Below, piece after piece: positions 1-6,698 of a stretch of DNA of 31,924 nt. The stretch comes from Chloroflexota bacterium (GTDB taxonomy: Bacteria; Chloroflexota; Limnocylindria; Limnocylindrales; CSP1-4): contig JAICUV010000005.1 of NCBI GenBank assembly GCA_025935655.1, positions 1-31,924 on the forward strand, given 5' to 3'. Position 1 is the stretch's first letter, and every line of letters begins with the position of its first letter. A model generated the notes under the pieces. That model was not told the DNA's origin, did not search any database, and worked only from the letters and a program-made list of their open reading frames with translations. The position numbers and the translations under genes are program-made.

Positions 1-252
1 CGGCGTGACGGCCGGTACGCGCTCCACGCGCCGGGCAGCGAGACCGAGAACGACGAGGCGGCGATCACGGGTCGGGCCGTGGCGCGCGATGACGACGCCG
101 AGCTCCGCGCCGCCGCCGCCGCGGCGATGCCGTTCGAGGTCCCCGCGGATCACGCCCTGTTCGAGCTCGGGATCGGGACCGTGCTGTGGGCCGAGTACGC
201 CGACCCGCCGGCGTTCCCGCCCACCTATCACCGCTGGCCGCCACGCGGCTGA
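1..252 (+). CDS. C-terminal part of a probable pyridoxamine 5'-phosphate oxidase-type (FMN split-barrel) protein
   Basis: Frame 1 is open from the left edge to a TGA at 250-252, giving 83 residues without a start, so the gene is cut by the window edge. The segment begins RRDGRYALHAPGSE, followed by an acidic stretch and then a region with FELGIGTVLWAEY and a Pro-rich tail ending in HRWPPRG. The pattern DGRYALH followed by an acidic loop is typical of small FMN-binding split-barrel proteins related to pyridoxamine 5'-phosphate oxidase, where it lies on a barrel strand. These proteins usually reduce F420- or FMN-linked substrates or bind haem. The specific substrate cannot be told from this fragment. 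The assignment rests on a short motif and overall look, so it is tentative. The next gene starts 88 bp downstream on the same strand. Confidence 0.55.
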   Translation, partial: RRDGRYALHAPGSETENDEAAITGRAVARDDDAELRAAAAAAMPFEVPADHALFELGIGTVLWAEYADPPAFPPTYHRWPPRG

Positions 253-340
253 GCGCCCGGGCCGCGTTCGTCGCACGCGCGCAACGGAACGCGCGGGACC
301 GGCGGTCCGTCCGATCCGGCCCGCGTGGTTCAGTCCCACC

Positions 341-838
341 ATGCCCGACTTCGCCCGGATCCTGTTCCCCGATACGCCCATCCTGGAGATCCTCCTGCGC
401 GGGTCGCTGACGTACCTCGTCCTGTTCACGCTGCTCCGGCTCACCTTCAACCGGTCGTCGAGCTCGATCGGCGTCACCGACCTCCTGGTGATCGTGCTCA
501 TCGCGGACGCGGCGCAGAACGCGATGGCGGGCCAGTACACATCGTGGACGGACGGGATGCTCCTCGTCGCGACGATCGTCGGCTGGGCCTACGGCATGGA
601 CTGGCTGGCGTATCGGTTCCCCGGGACGCTCGGCCGCTTCGTCCACCCGGCGCCGCGCGTACTCGTGCGCGACGGCCATATCGTGCGGCGCACCCTCGAC
701 CGCGAGCTCATCAGCGACGCGGAGCTCATGACCCAGCTCCGGCTCCAGGGCGTCGAGGACGTCGCGGACGTCAAGCTGGCGGCGATGGAAGGCAACGGCG
801 AGGTCAGCGTGATCAAGCGCGAAGAGAACGCGGGATAG
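341..838 (+). CDS. DUF421 (YetF-like) membrane protein, short form
   Basis: This is a 165-residue protein starting at an ATG (MPDFARILFPD). Three hydrophobic segments occupy roughly residues 13-30, 40-60 and 64-84. They are followed by a soluble domain with the DUF421/YetF pattern: PRVLVRDGHIV, then an ELMTQLRLQGV helix and a DVKLAAMEGNGEVSVIKRE strand. In DUF421 proteins the N-terminal part anchors the protein in the inner membrane and the C-terminal domain is cytoplasmic. Their biochemical role is unknown, although some Bacillus relatives affect spore germination. The protein is shorter than Bacillus YetF and lacks most of the C-terminal extension. The same frame is open upstream to position 5, but the upstream translation is Arg/Pro-rich and overlaps the previous gene in a different frame, so the internal ATG is the better start. 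No clear ribosome binding site is visible. Confidence 0.82.
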   Translation: MPDFARILFPDTPILEILLRGSLTYLVLFTLLRLTFNRSSSSIGVTDLLVIVLIADAAQNAMAGQYTSWTDGMLLVATIVGWAYGMDWLAYRFPGTLGRFVHPAPRVLVRDGHIVRRTLDRELISDAELMTQLRLQGVEDVADVKLAAMEGNGEVSVIKREENAG

Positions 839-1059
839 CCCGCCCCGGGAGCGCCACACGGCGCGCAAGCGCCCCCGGCGCGACCGCGTGACCCGACGCG
901 CCCGACGGCAGCGGGCGACATTCGGCCCGCGCCGGGGCGGCCGGACGGACCGGGCGCCACCGCTGCGCACCCTTCAGCCTAGGGTTCCAGACCGCAGCGA
1001 CGGCCGCTCCCGCGACGTCGCGTCCCGGCGCGCCCCGCGCCGACACCTCGAGGAGCCCC

Positions 1060-2475
1060 ATGTCCGGCACGTCGCTCCACACCATGGGCCAGCAGCACGA
1101 CCGCCGCAGCTGGGCCGAGCCGTGGAAGATCAAGATGGTCGAGCCGCTCAAGGTCACGACCCGCGAACAGCGGCTCGCGGCGCTCGACGAGGCCGGCTGG
1201 AACACGTTCCTCATCCGGAGCGACGACGTCTACATCGACCTGCTCACGGACTCCGGCACGAGCGCGATGAGCGATCGCCAGTGGGCCGGGATGATGCTCG
1301 GTGACGAGGCGTACGCCGGGAGCCGGAACTTCTACCACCTGGAGGCCGCGGTCCAGCGGTTCTACGGGTACCGGCACGTGGTGCCGACCCACCAGGGACG
1401 GGGCGCGGAGCACCTCATCAGCCAGGTGCTGATCGAGCCGGGCGACCACATCCCCGGCAACATGTACTTCACGACGACCCGGGAGCACCAGGAGAAGGCC
1501 GGCGGGACCTTCCACGACGTGATCGTCGACGAGGCCCACGACCCCGAGGCGCTGCTCCCGTTCAAGGGCAACGTGGACCTGGACAAGCTGCGCGCCCTCA
1601 TCGACGAGGTGGGCGCGGACCGGATCCCCTACGTGAGCCTGGCCGGGACCGTGAACATGGCCGGCGGCCAGCCGGTCTCGATGGCCAACGTGCGCGCCAT
1701 CCGCGAGCTGTGCGAGCCGCTGGGCATCAAGGTGCTGCTGGACGCCACCCGGATGGTCGAGAACGCGCTGTTCATCCAGGAGCGCGAGCCCGGCTACGCG
1801 GACCGGTCCATCGCCGAGATCCTGCTCGAGTTCTGCTCCTACACCGACGGCGCCTGGATGTCCGCGAAGAAGGACAACCTCGTCAACATCGGCGGCTGGC
1901 TGGCGGTCAACGACTGGGACACGTTCGAGGAGCTGCGCAACCTCGTGGTCGTGTTCGAGGGACTCCACACCTACGGTGGCCTCGCGGGCCGCGACATGGA
2001 GGCGCTCGCGATCGGCATCGAGGAGGCCGTCCAGGACGAGCACGTCCGATCGCGCGTGGGGCAGGTGCGCTACCTCGGTGAGCTGCTGGAGCAGTGGGAC
2101 ATCCCGATCGTCCGCCCGATCGGCGGCCACGCGGTGTTCCTGGACGCCAGGCGGTTCTACCCGCACCTGGAGCAGGACCTGTTCCCGGGGCAGACGCTTG
2201 CCGCGCAGCTCTACCTGGACTCCGGTATCCGGTCGATGGAGCGGGGGATCGTGTCCGCCGGTCGCGACCCGAAGACGGGCGACCACAAGCGGCCCAGGCT
2301 TGAGCTCACGCGGCTCACGATCCCGCGTCGCGTGTACACCCAGGCCCACATGGACGTCGTCGCGGAGTCGGTGAAGGCCTGCTACGACGACCGGGAGCGA
2401 GCGCGGGGCCTCGAGATGGTCTACGAGCCGAAGTACCTGCGCTTCTTCCAGGCGCGATTCACGCCGATCGCGTAG
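1060..2475 (+). CDS. tpl: Tyrosine phenol-lyase (beta-tyrosinase)
   Basis: PLP enzyme of the beta-eliminating lyase family, 471 aa, cleaving L-tyrosine to phenol, pyruvate and ammonia in the cytoplasm. Much of the sequence reads like Citrobacter tyrosine phenol-lyase, for example LLTDSGT at 61-67, DEAYAGS at 82-88 and THQGRGAE at 110-117. With a constant offset of 14, the known Citrobacter residues map as follows: PLP lysine K257 to K271 (SAKKDNLVN), Y71 to Y85, T124 to T138, R217 to R231, R381 to R395 (SMERG) and F448 to F462. R381, which recognises the tyrosine ring hydroxyl, is the main difference from tryptophanase, which has a hydrophobic residue there. The product is therefore called tyrosine phenol-lyase even though automatic tools may name it tryptophanase. 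GAGGAG at 1050-1055 precedes the ATG by 4 nt. The protein has about 14 more N-terminal residues than the Citrobacter enzyme, and a second ATG at 1084 could be the start. Confidence 0.93.
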   Translation: MSGTSLHTMGQQHDRRSWAEPWKIKMVEPLKVTTREQRLAALDEAGWNTFLIRSDDVYIDLLTDSGTSAMSDRQWAGMMLGDEAYAGSRNFYHLEAAVQRFYGYRHVVPTHQGRGAEHLISQVLIEPGDHIPGNMYFTTTREHQEKAGGTFHDVIVDEAHDPEALLPFKGNVDLDKLRALIDEVGADRIPYVSLAGTVNMAGGQPVSMANVRAIRELCEPLGIKVLLDATRMVENALFIQEREPGYADRSIAEILLEFCSYTDGAWMSAKKDNLVNIGGWLAVNDWDTFEELRNLVVVFEGLHTYGGLAGRDMEALAIGIEEAVQDEHVRSRVGQVRYLGELLEQWDIPIVRPIGGHAVFLDARRFYPHLEQDLFPGQTLAAQLYLDSGIRSMERGIVSAGRDPKTGDHKRPRLELTRLTIPRRVYTQAHMDVVAESVKACYDDRERARGLEMVYEPKYLRFFQARFTPIA

Positions 2476-2477
2476 CC

Positions 2478-2503
2478 GCGACCGCGCGCCGGCGCGCGGT
2501 CGC
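2478..2503. terminator. Perfect 26-bp palindrome after tpl (terminator-like hairpin)
   Basis: Starting 3 bp after the tpl stop codon, positions 2478-2490 are the exact reverse complement of 2491-2503, all G/C apart from one A/T pair per arm. The RNA could form a stem of about 11 bp with a 4-nt loop. There is no T tract afterwards, so an intrinsic terminator is plausible only by hairpin strength, as often proposed in GC-rich genomes. A bidirectional protein-binding site is the alternative. Confidence 0.55.
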
Positions 2504-2569
2504 ATCGCGGGACGAGGGACGGGCCGCCGGTGGCCGCTGGCGGCCCCCCTGGGCCCCCGGGCGGGCTGG

Positions 2570-2575
2570 TAGCAT
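2570..2575 (+). promoter_or_regulatory. -10 element (TAGCAT) of a probable leaderless MFS transcript
   Basis: TAGCAT lies with a 9-nt gap before the ATG at 2585, so transcription would begin at or next to the start codon. No Shine-Dalgarno sequence is present in the intervening CCGGGCGCC. This TANNNT spacing is the usual sign of leaderless transcripts in high-GC bacteria. No convincing -35 hexamer is visible. Confidence 0.5.
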
Positions 2576-2584
2576 CCGGGCGCC

Positions 2585-4192
2585 ATGGCGCGCCCACCGC
2601 TCCCGCCCCTCGAGGCCTTCGTCGGCGACCTGCTCACCGACCGGGTGCGGGTCAGGACGCTCGTCGCGGGGTCCGCGGCGCTGTTCGCGGCCGGGCTGGA
2701 CCCGCGCATCTGGGCGCCCCAGCTGACCACCGTGCAGGCCGCCGTCCGGGCCCAGCCGGGCCTCGACGCGGCGATCCTGCTCAACGGCCTCGCCGCCGCG
2801 ATCGTCCTCCTCGTCGGCGGCGCGATCGGCGACCTGTCGCGCGCGCGGCCGCTGATCCGGGGCGGCCTCGTGGTGCTGCTCGTGATGGCGCTCGCGGGCC
2901 TCGTGCTGCCGGACACCGCGGTGTTCGCGGTCGCCCGGATCGTGTCCAACCTCGCGGCCTCGATCGTGTTCCCGGTCGCGCTCGCCTCGATCGCCATCGC
3001 GTACACGGGGATCGCGCGCGCGACCGCGATCGGCATCGGCTACGCGGCGTTCGGGGCGGGCCAGGCCCTGATGCCCGTGCTGCTCACCGTGGTCCCCGGC
3101 AGCTACCTGCCGGGGTTCGCGGCCGAGGTCGTCGCGGCCGCCGTCGCCATCCGGCTCGCCTGGGGGTCCGCGTTCGAGCTCCCGCACCCGCGGCCGGCGG
3201 AGCGCCCGTACATCGTGGGGACCGCGCTGTGGGCCAGCGGGATCGTGGCGCTGGCCACGGGCCTGCTCTGGCTCGGCGCCGGGCTCACGAACCCGATCCG
3301 CCTGGGCATCATCGCCGTGGGCCTGCTGCTCCTGGGCGGCTATCTCGCGTTCGAGCGCCGCCGGCGCATCCTGCAGCCGGAGCGCATCCGGGTGGAGCGC
3401 CGGCCGGTCACCGTGGCGCTGTTCGCGGGGCTGGTCATCGCCGTCGCGCAGAACATCCCCATGGCCCAGCTGCCCAACTACTTCGGCGTGATCATGGGCT
3501 ACGGCCCGCTGTTCGGGGTTGTCGCGGTCGCCCCGCTGTTCCTCGCCCTCGTCCTGGCAGGCCCCGTCGCCGGGTACCTGCTCGCCCGGGTGTCCCCGCG
3601 CGCGCTCGTGGGCGGCGGAATCGCGGCCATCGGCATCGGCAACCTCGCGATGGCGCTGATCATCGGACGGGATGCGAGCTACATCGGGTTCGTGCTCCCG
3701 CTGGTCATCATCGGTGGCGGCTTCGTCATCGCGACCACCGTGCGCACGGCGATCATCTTCGCGAGCGTCCCGCGCGGCCTCCCCGCGACGGCCGCGGCCA
3801 TGAACGAGGCGTCGCTCCAGGTGGGGGCACGCGCCGGGATCCTCGTCTCGACCGCGATCATCGGCCAGGTCGGCCTCTCGACCCTCGACGCCGCGCTCGC
3901 CCAGTCGGGCGTGAGCGCCGACGTGGCCGCGGCCCAGCACGACCAGTTCTCGGGCCTGCTCGCCGTGTTCGGGACACCCGCGTTCTCCTCGCTCATCGGC
4001 GCGGTCCAGCCCGGTGACGTGGCGGGCTACGCGGACGCGTACGTCGCGGGCGTCCGTGCCGCCCTGACGCTCGGCGGCACGGCCGCGCTCATCGGCGCGG
4101 CCATCGCGTGGGCCGTCCTCGGGCGCCGCGACCCGCTGACGTCGGTGTACGAGCATCGGGACGAGCGGCTGCCCGCAGACGGCGTCGCTTGA
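2585..4192 (+). CDS. MFS transporter, DHA2-like 14-TM drug/metabolite exporter
   Basis: A 535-residue, very hydrophobic protein with about 14 predicted transmembrane segments, the count typical of the DHA2 (EmrB/QacA-like) branch of the major facilitator superfamily. Membrane segments begin near residue 28. After the second segment comes GGAIGDLSRARPLI (about 78-91), which matches the loop 2-3 motif A (G-x-x-x-D-x-x-x-R). A longer extracellular loop lies near residues 440-480. Such proteins usually export toxic small molecules in exchange for protons. No substrate can be inferred directly. Its position immediately after tyrosine phenol-lyase allows export of phenol or a related aromatic, but the palindrome and the separate -10 between them argue that it is transcribed on its own. 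The ATG at 2585 has no ribosome binding site, which fits a leaderless message. Its stop codon overlaps the -35 element of the next operon. Confidence 0.85.
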   Translation: MARPPLPPLEAFVGDLLTDRVRVRTLVAGSAALFAAGLDPRIWAPQLTTVQAAVRAQPGLDAAILLNGLAAAIVLLVGGAIGDLSRARPLIRGGLVVLLVMALAGLVLPDTAVFAVARIVSNLAASIVFPVALASIAIAYTGIARATAIGIGYAAFGAGQALMPVLLTVVPGSYLPGFAAEVVAAAVAIRLAWGSAFELPHPRPAERPYIVGTALWASGIVALATGLLWLGAGLTNPIRLGIIAVGLLLLGGYLAFERRRRILQPERIRVERRPVTVALFAGLVIAVAQNIPMAQLPNYFGVIMGYGPLFGVVAVAPLFLALVLAGPVAGYLLARVSPRALVGGGIAAIGIGNLAMALIIGRDASYIGFVLPLVIIGGGFVIATTVRTAIIFASVPRGLPATAAAMNEASLQVGARAGILVSTAIIGQVGLSTLDAALAQSGVSADVAAAQHDQFSGLLAVFGTPAFSSLIGAVQPGDVAGYADAYVAGVRAALTLGGTAALIGAAIAWAVLGRRDPLTSVYEHRDERLPADGVA

Positions 4193-4218
4193 CACGCCCG
4201 GCGTCCGGGCGCGCTAAT
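4189..4218 (+). promoter_or_regulatory. Promoter of the leucine-degradation operon with a dyad filling the spacer
   Basis: A consensus -35 TTGACA sits at 4189-4194, overlapping the stop codon of the MFS gene. It is followed after 18 bp by GCTAAT at 4213-4218 (four of six matches to TATAAT). The spacer is occupied by an inverted repeat, CGCCCGG at 4195-4201 and CCGGGCG at 4205-4211. A dyad between -35 and -10 with a spacer longer than 17 bp is the arrangement used by MerR-family activators, and the known leucine-degradation regulator LiuR of proteobacteria is a MerR protein. The same dyad could instead be the terminator of the MFS gene. Transcription would begin near 4225, leaving a leader of about 47 nt with GGAGGA at 4255-4260. 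Confidence 0.6.
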
Positions 4219-4271
4219 GACGGCCCGGGCCGCGCACGGCGGCTCCACCGGCCTGGAGGAACGGTTGCCCC

Positions 4272-5078
4272 ATGACGGCCGAACCCGTGCTCCGCTCCAC
4301 GCGCGCCGGCGACGGCGGCCGGATCCTCGTGCTCACGCTGGCGCGCGCCGGCGCGCTCAACGCCATCGACAACGCCCTGCTGCGCGCGCTCCACGCGGCG
4401 CTCGACGAGGTCGACGCGCAGCTCGCCGGCGACCGGCTGGCGGTCCGCGCGGTCGTCGTGGCCGGGGAGGGTGGCCGGGCGTTCTCGACCGGGATGGACC
4501 TCAAGGAGCGGGCGACGTTCGACGACGAGGCCCTGCGGGCCCAGCGGCACGAGATCGTGCGCCTGGTCACGCGGATCCACGAGCTCCCCGTGCCCGCGAT
4601 CGCGGCGGTCGAGGGGTTCGCGCTCGCCGGCGGGTTCGAGCTCGCGCTGGCCTGCGACCTCGTCGTCGCCTCACGGGACGCCGTCTTCGGCCTGCCCGAG
4701 GTGGGCGTCGGCGTGTTCCCGGGCGGTGGTGGCACCCAGACGCTCACCTGGGCCGTGGGGCCGGCCCGCGCCCGCGACGTCGTGCTCACGGGCCGCAGGC
4801 TCACCGCGGACGAGGCGGAGCAGTGGGGGATCGTCGCCCGGGTCGTGGAGCCGCGCACGGCCGCGGAGGCGGCGATCGCGCTCGCGGAGCGGGTCGCGGC
4901 GGGCGCCCCGATCGCGGTCCGCCAGGCCCGTCGCGCGATCGCCACGGCGCACCGCTCGCTGGCCGAGGGCGTGGCGGGGGAGGACGCGCTGTACGAGGAT
5001 GTCCTCGTGTCCGCCGACCGCCGGGAGGGCTTCGCGGCCTTCGCCGCGAAGCGGGCGCCACGGTTCGAGGGCCGCTGA
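4272..5078 (+). CDS. liuC: Methylglutaconyl-CoA hydratase (enoyl-CoA hydratase family)
   Basis: A 268-residue crotonase-fold enzyme that would hydrate 3-methylglutaconyl-CoA to HMG-CoA in leucine degradation. The oxyanion-hole region FSTGMDLKERA (71-81) is followed by LPVPAIAAVEGFALAGGFELALACD (105-129) and LPEVGVGVFPGGGGTQ (141-156). The two catalytic acids of the family correspond to E123 and E143. The DLKERA, LALACD and PGGGGTQ stretches and the C-terminal EGFAAFAAKRAPRF are close to human AUH, the methylglutaconyl-CoA hydratase. That, together with its position beside methylcrotonyl-CoA carboxylase and HMG-CoA lyase, supports this specificity over a general enoyl-CoA hydratase. A good ribosome binding site, GGAGGA, lies 11 nt upstream of the ATG. 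It is the first gene of the operon and its stop is separated by one base from the next start. The symbol follows the proteobacterial liu naming and is assigned by role. Confidence 0.86.
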   Translation: MTAEPVLRSTRAGDGGRILVLTLARAGALNAIDNALLRALHAALDEVDAQLAGDRLAVRAVVVAGEGGRAFSTGMDLKERATFDDEALRAQRHEIVRLVTRIHELPVPAIAAVEGFALAGGFELALACDLVVASRDAVFGLPEVGVGVFPGGGGTQTLTWAVGPARARDVVLTGRRLTADEAEQWGIVARVVEPRTAAEAAIALAERVAAGAPIAVRQARRAIATAHRSLAEGVAGEDALYEDVLVSADRREGFAAFAAKRAPRFEGR

Positions 5079-5079
5079 G

Positions 5080-6687
5080 ATGCCGGTGATCGCGGAGCGC
5101 CCGCACGGGCCGGACTGGGACGCGAACCGCGAGGCCAACCTCGCCCTCGTCGCGGAGCTGCGGGACCGCCTCGCCCTCGTCCAGGGGGGCGGTGGCGCCG
5201 ACGCCGTGGCGAAGCACCGGTCGCGCGGCAAGCTTCTCGCCCGGGAGCGGATCGGCCGGCTCGTGGACCCGGGCACGCCGTTCCTGGAGCTCAGCCCCCT
5301 CGCCGCGTGGGACCTGTACGACGGCGACGCGCCCTCGGCGGGGATCGTCACCGGGATCGGCCTCGTGGGCGGTCGCGAGGTCGCGATCGTCGCGAACGAC
5401 GCCACGGTCAAGGGCGGCACGTACTTCCCGATGACCGTGAAGAAGCACCTGCGGCTGCAGGAGATCGCGGCCGAGAACCGGCTCCCCTGCGTGTACCTCG
5501 TCGACAGCGGCGGCGCGTTCCTGCCACTCCAGGACGAGGTCTTCCCCGACCGCGACCACTTCGGGCGGATCTTCTACAACCAGGCCAACCTGTCCGCGGC
5601 CGGGATCGCGCAGATCGCCGTCGTCATGGGCTCGTCCACCGCGGGCGGCGCCTACGTCCCCGCGATGAGCGACGAGACCGTGATCGTCCGCGGCACCGGC
5701 ACGATCTTCATCGGCGGCCCGCCGCTGGTGAAGGCCGCCACGGGCGAGGAGGTCTCGGCCGAGGACCTCGGCGGCGCGGACGTCCACACGCGGATCAGCG
5801 GCGTCGCCGACCACTTCGCGGACGACGATGAGCACGCCCTCGCGATCGCGCGCGGGATCCTGGACCACGTGCCGGTCAGGCGGCCCCCGCTCCCGTGGGA
5901 GGTCCCGCCGGTCCGCGAGCCGCTGTACGACCCGGAGGACCTGTACGGGATCGTGCCCGCCGACCTGCGCACGGCGTTCGACGTGCGCGACGTCATCGCG
6001 CGCATCGTGGACGGCTCGGAGCTGGACGAGTTCAAGGCCCGCTACGGCACGACGCTCGTCACCGGGTTCGCGCGGATCTTCGGCTACCCGGTGGGCATCG
6101 TGGCCAACAACGGGATCCTGTTCTCGGAGTCCTCGCTCAAGGGCGCCCACTTCATCGAGCTGTGCGCGAAGCGCCGGATCCCGCTCGTGTTCCTCCAGAA
6201 CATCACGGGCTTCATGGTGGGCCGCGAGTACGAGAACCGGGGCCTCGCCCGCGACGGCGCCAAGATGGTGATGGCCGTCGCGAACGCGCGGGTGCCCAAG
6301 TTCACGGTCGTGGTGGGTGGCTCGTTCGGGGCAGGCAACTACGGGATGGCCGGGCGCGCCTTCTCGCCTCGCCAGCTGTGGATGTGGCCCAACGCGCGGA
6401 TCAGCGTCATGGGCGGCGCCCAGGCGGCGTCCGTCCTGCTCCAGGTCAGGCTCGACAACCTCGCCCGCGAGGGGAGGACGATGACCCCCGACGAGCAGGC
6501 GGCGTTCATGGCGCCGACCCTGGAGATGTACGAGCGCCAGGGCTCGCCGTACCACTCCACGGCCCGCCTGTGGGACGACGGCGTGATCGACCCGGTCGAC
6601 ACCCGTCGGGTCCTCGGCCTCGGCCTTGCCGCCGCCGTGCGCAACGCCCCGATCCCGGAGACGTCGTTCGGCGTCTTCCGGATGTAG
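5080..6687 (+). CDS. liuB: Methylcrotonyl-CoA carboxylase, carboxyltransferase (beta) subunit
   Basis: A 535-residue biotin-dependent carboxyltransferase, the usual length for methylcrotonyl-CoA carboxylase beta subunits. It transfers CO2 from carboxybiotin to 3-methylcrotonyl-CoA. The N-terminal half carries VANDATVKGGTYFPMTVKKHL and VDSGGAFLPLQDEVFPDRDHFGRIF, and the middle has MGSSTAGGAYVPAMSDE, the oxyanion/acyl-CoA site. The C-terminal half has NNGILFSESSLKGAHFIELC, FLQNITGFMVG, VVGGSFGAGNYGM and ISVMGGAQAASVL, the carboxybiotin site. The ending GVFRM is the characteristic end of MCC beta proteins, and LPLQDEVFPD is more like MCC than propionyl-CoA or acetyl-CoA carboxylases. The ATG at 5080 begins one base after the hydratase stop. 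The frame is open much further upstream, but that part is a shadow of the hydratase gene. It works with the biotinylated alpha subunit encoded directly downstream. Confidence 0.94.
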   Translation: MPVIAERPHGPDWDANREANLALVAELRDRLALVQGGGGADAVAKHRSRGKLLARERIGRLVDPGTPFLELSPLAAWDLYDGDAPSAGIVTGIGLVGGREVAIVANDATVKGGTYFPMTVKKHLRLQEIAAENRLPCVYLVDSGGAFLPLQDEVFPDRDHFGRIFYNQANLSAAGIAQIAVVMGSSTAGGAYVPAMSDETVIVRGTGTIFIGGPPLVKAATGEEVSAEDLGGADVHTRISGVADHFADDDEHALAIARGILDHVPVRRPPLPWEVPPVREPLYDPEDLYGIVPADLRTAFDVRDVIARIVDGSELDEFKARYGTTLVTGFARIFGYPVGIVANNGILFSESSLKGAHFIELCAKRRIPLVFLQNITGFMVGREYENRGLARDGAKMVMAVANARVPKFTVVVGGSFGAGNYGMAGRAFSPRQLWMWPNARISVMGGAQAASVLLQVRLDNLAREGRTMTPDEQAAFMAPTLEMYERQGSPYHSTARLWDDGVIDPVDTRRVLGLGLAAAVRNAPIPETSFGVFRM

Positions 6688-6698
6688 CGGGACGGCGG

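Noticed and set aside
1060..2475. Calling this gene tryptophanase
   Set aside because: The tyrosine-specific R395 and the NTFL, NMYFTTT and SMERG segments match tyrosine phenol-lyase rather than TnaA.
979..3036. Very long open frame on the minus strand across tpl and the MFS gene
   Set aside because: It is a shadow frame caused by high GC. The plus-strand genes have clear family motifs, and the minus translation is Arg/His/Pro-rich without any domain.
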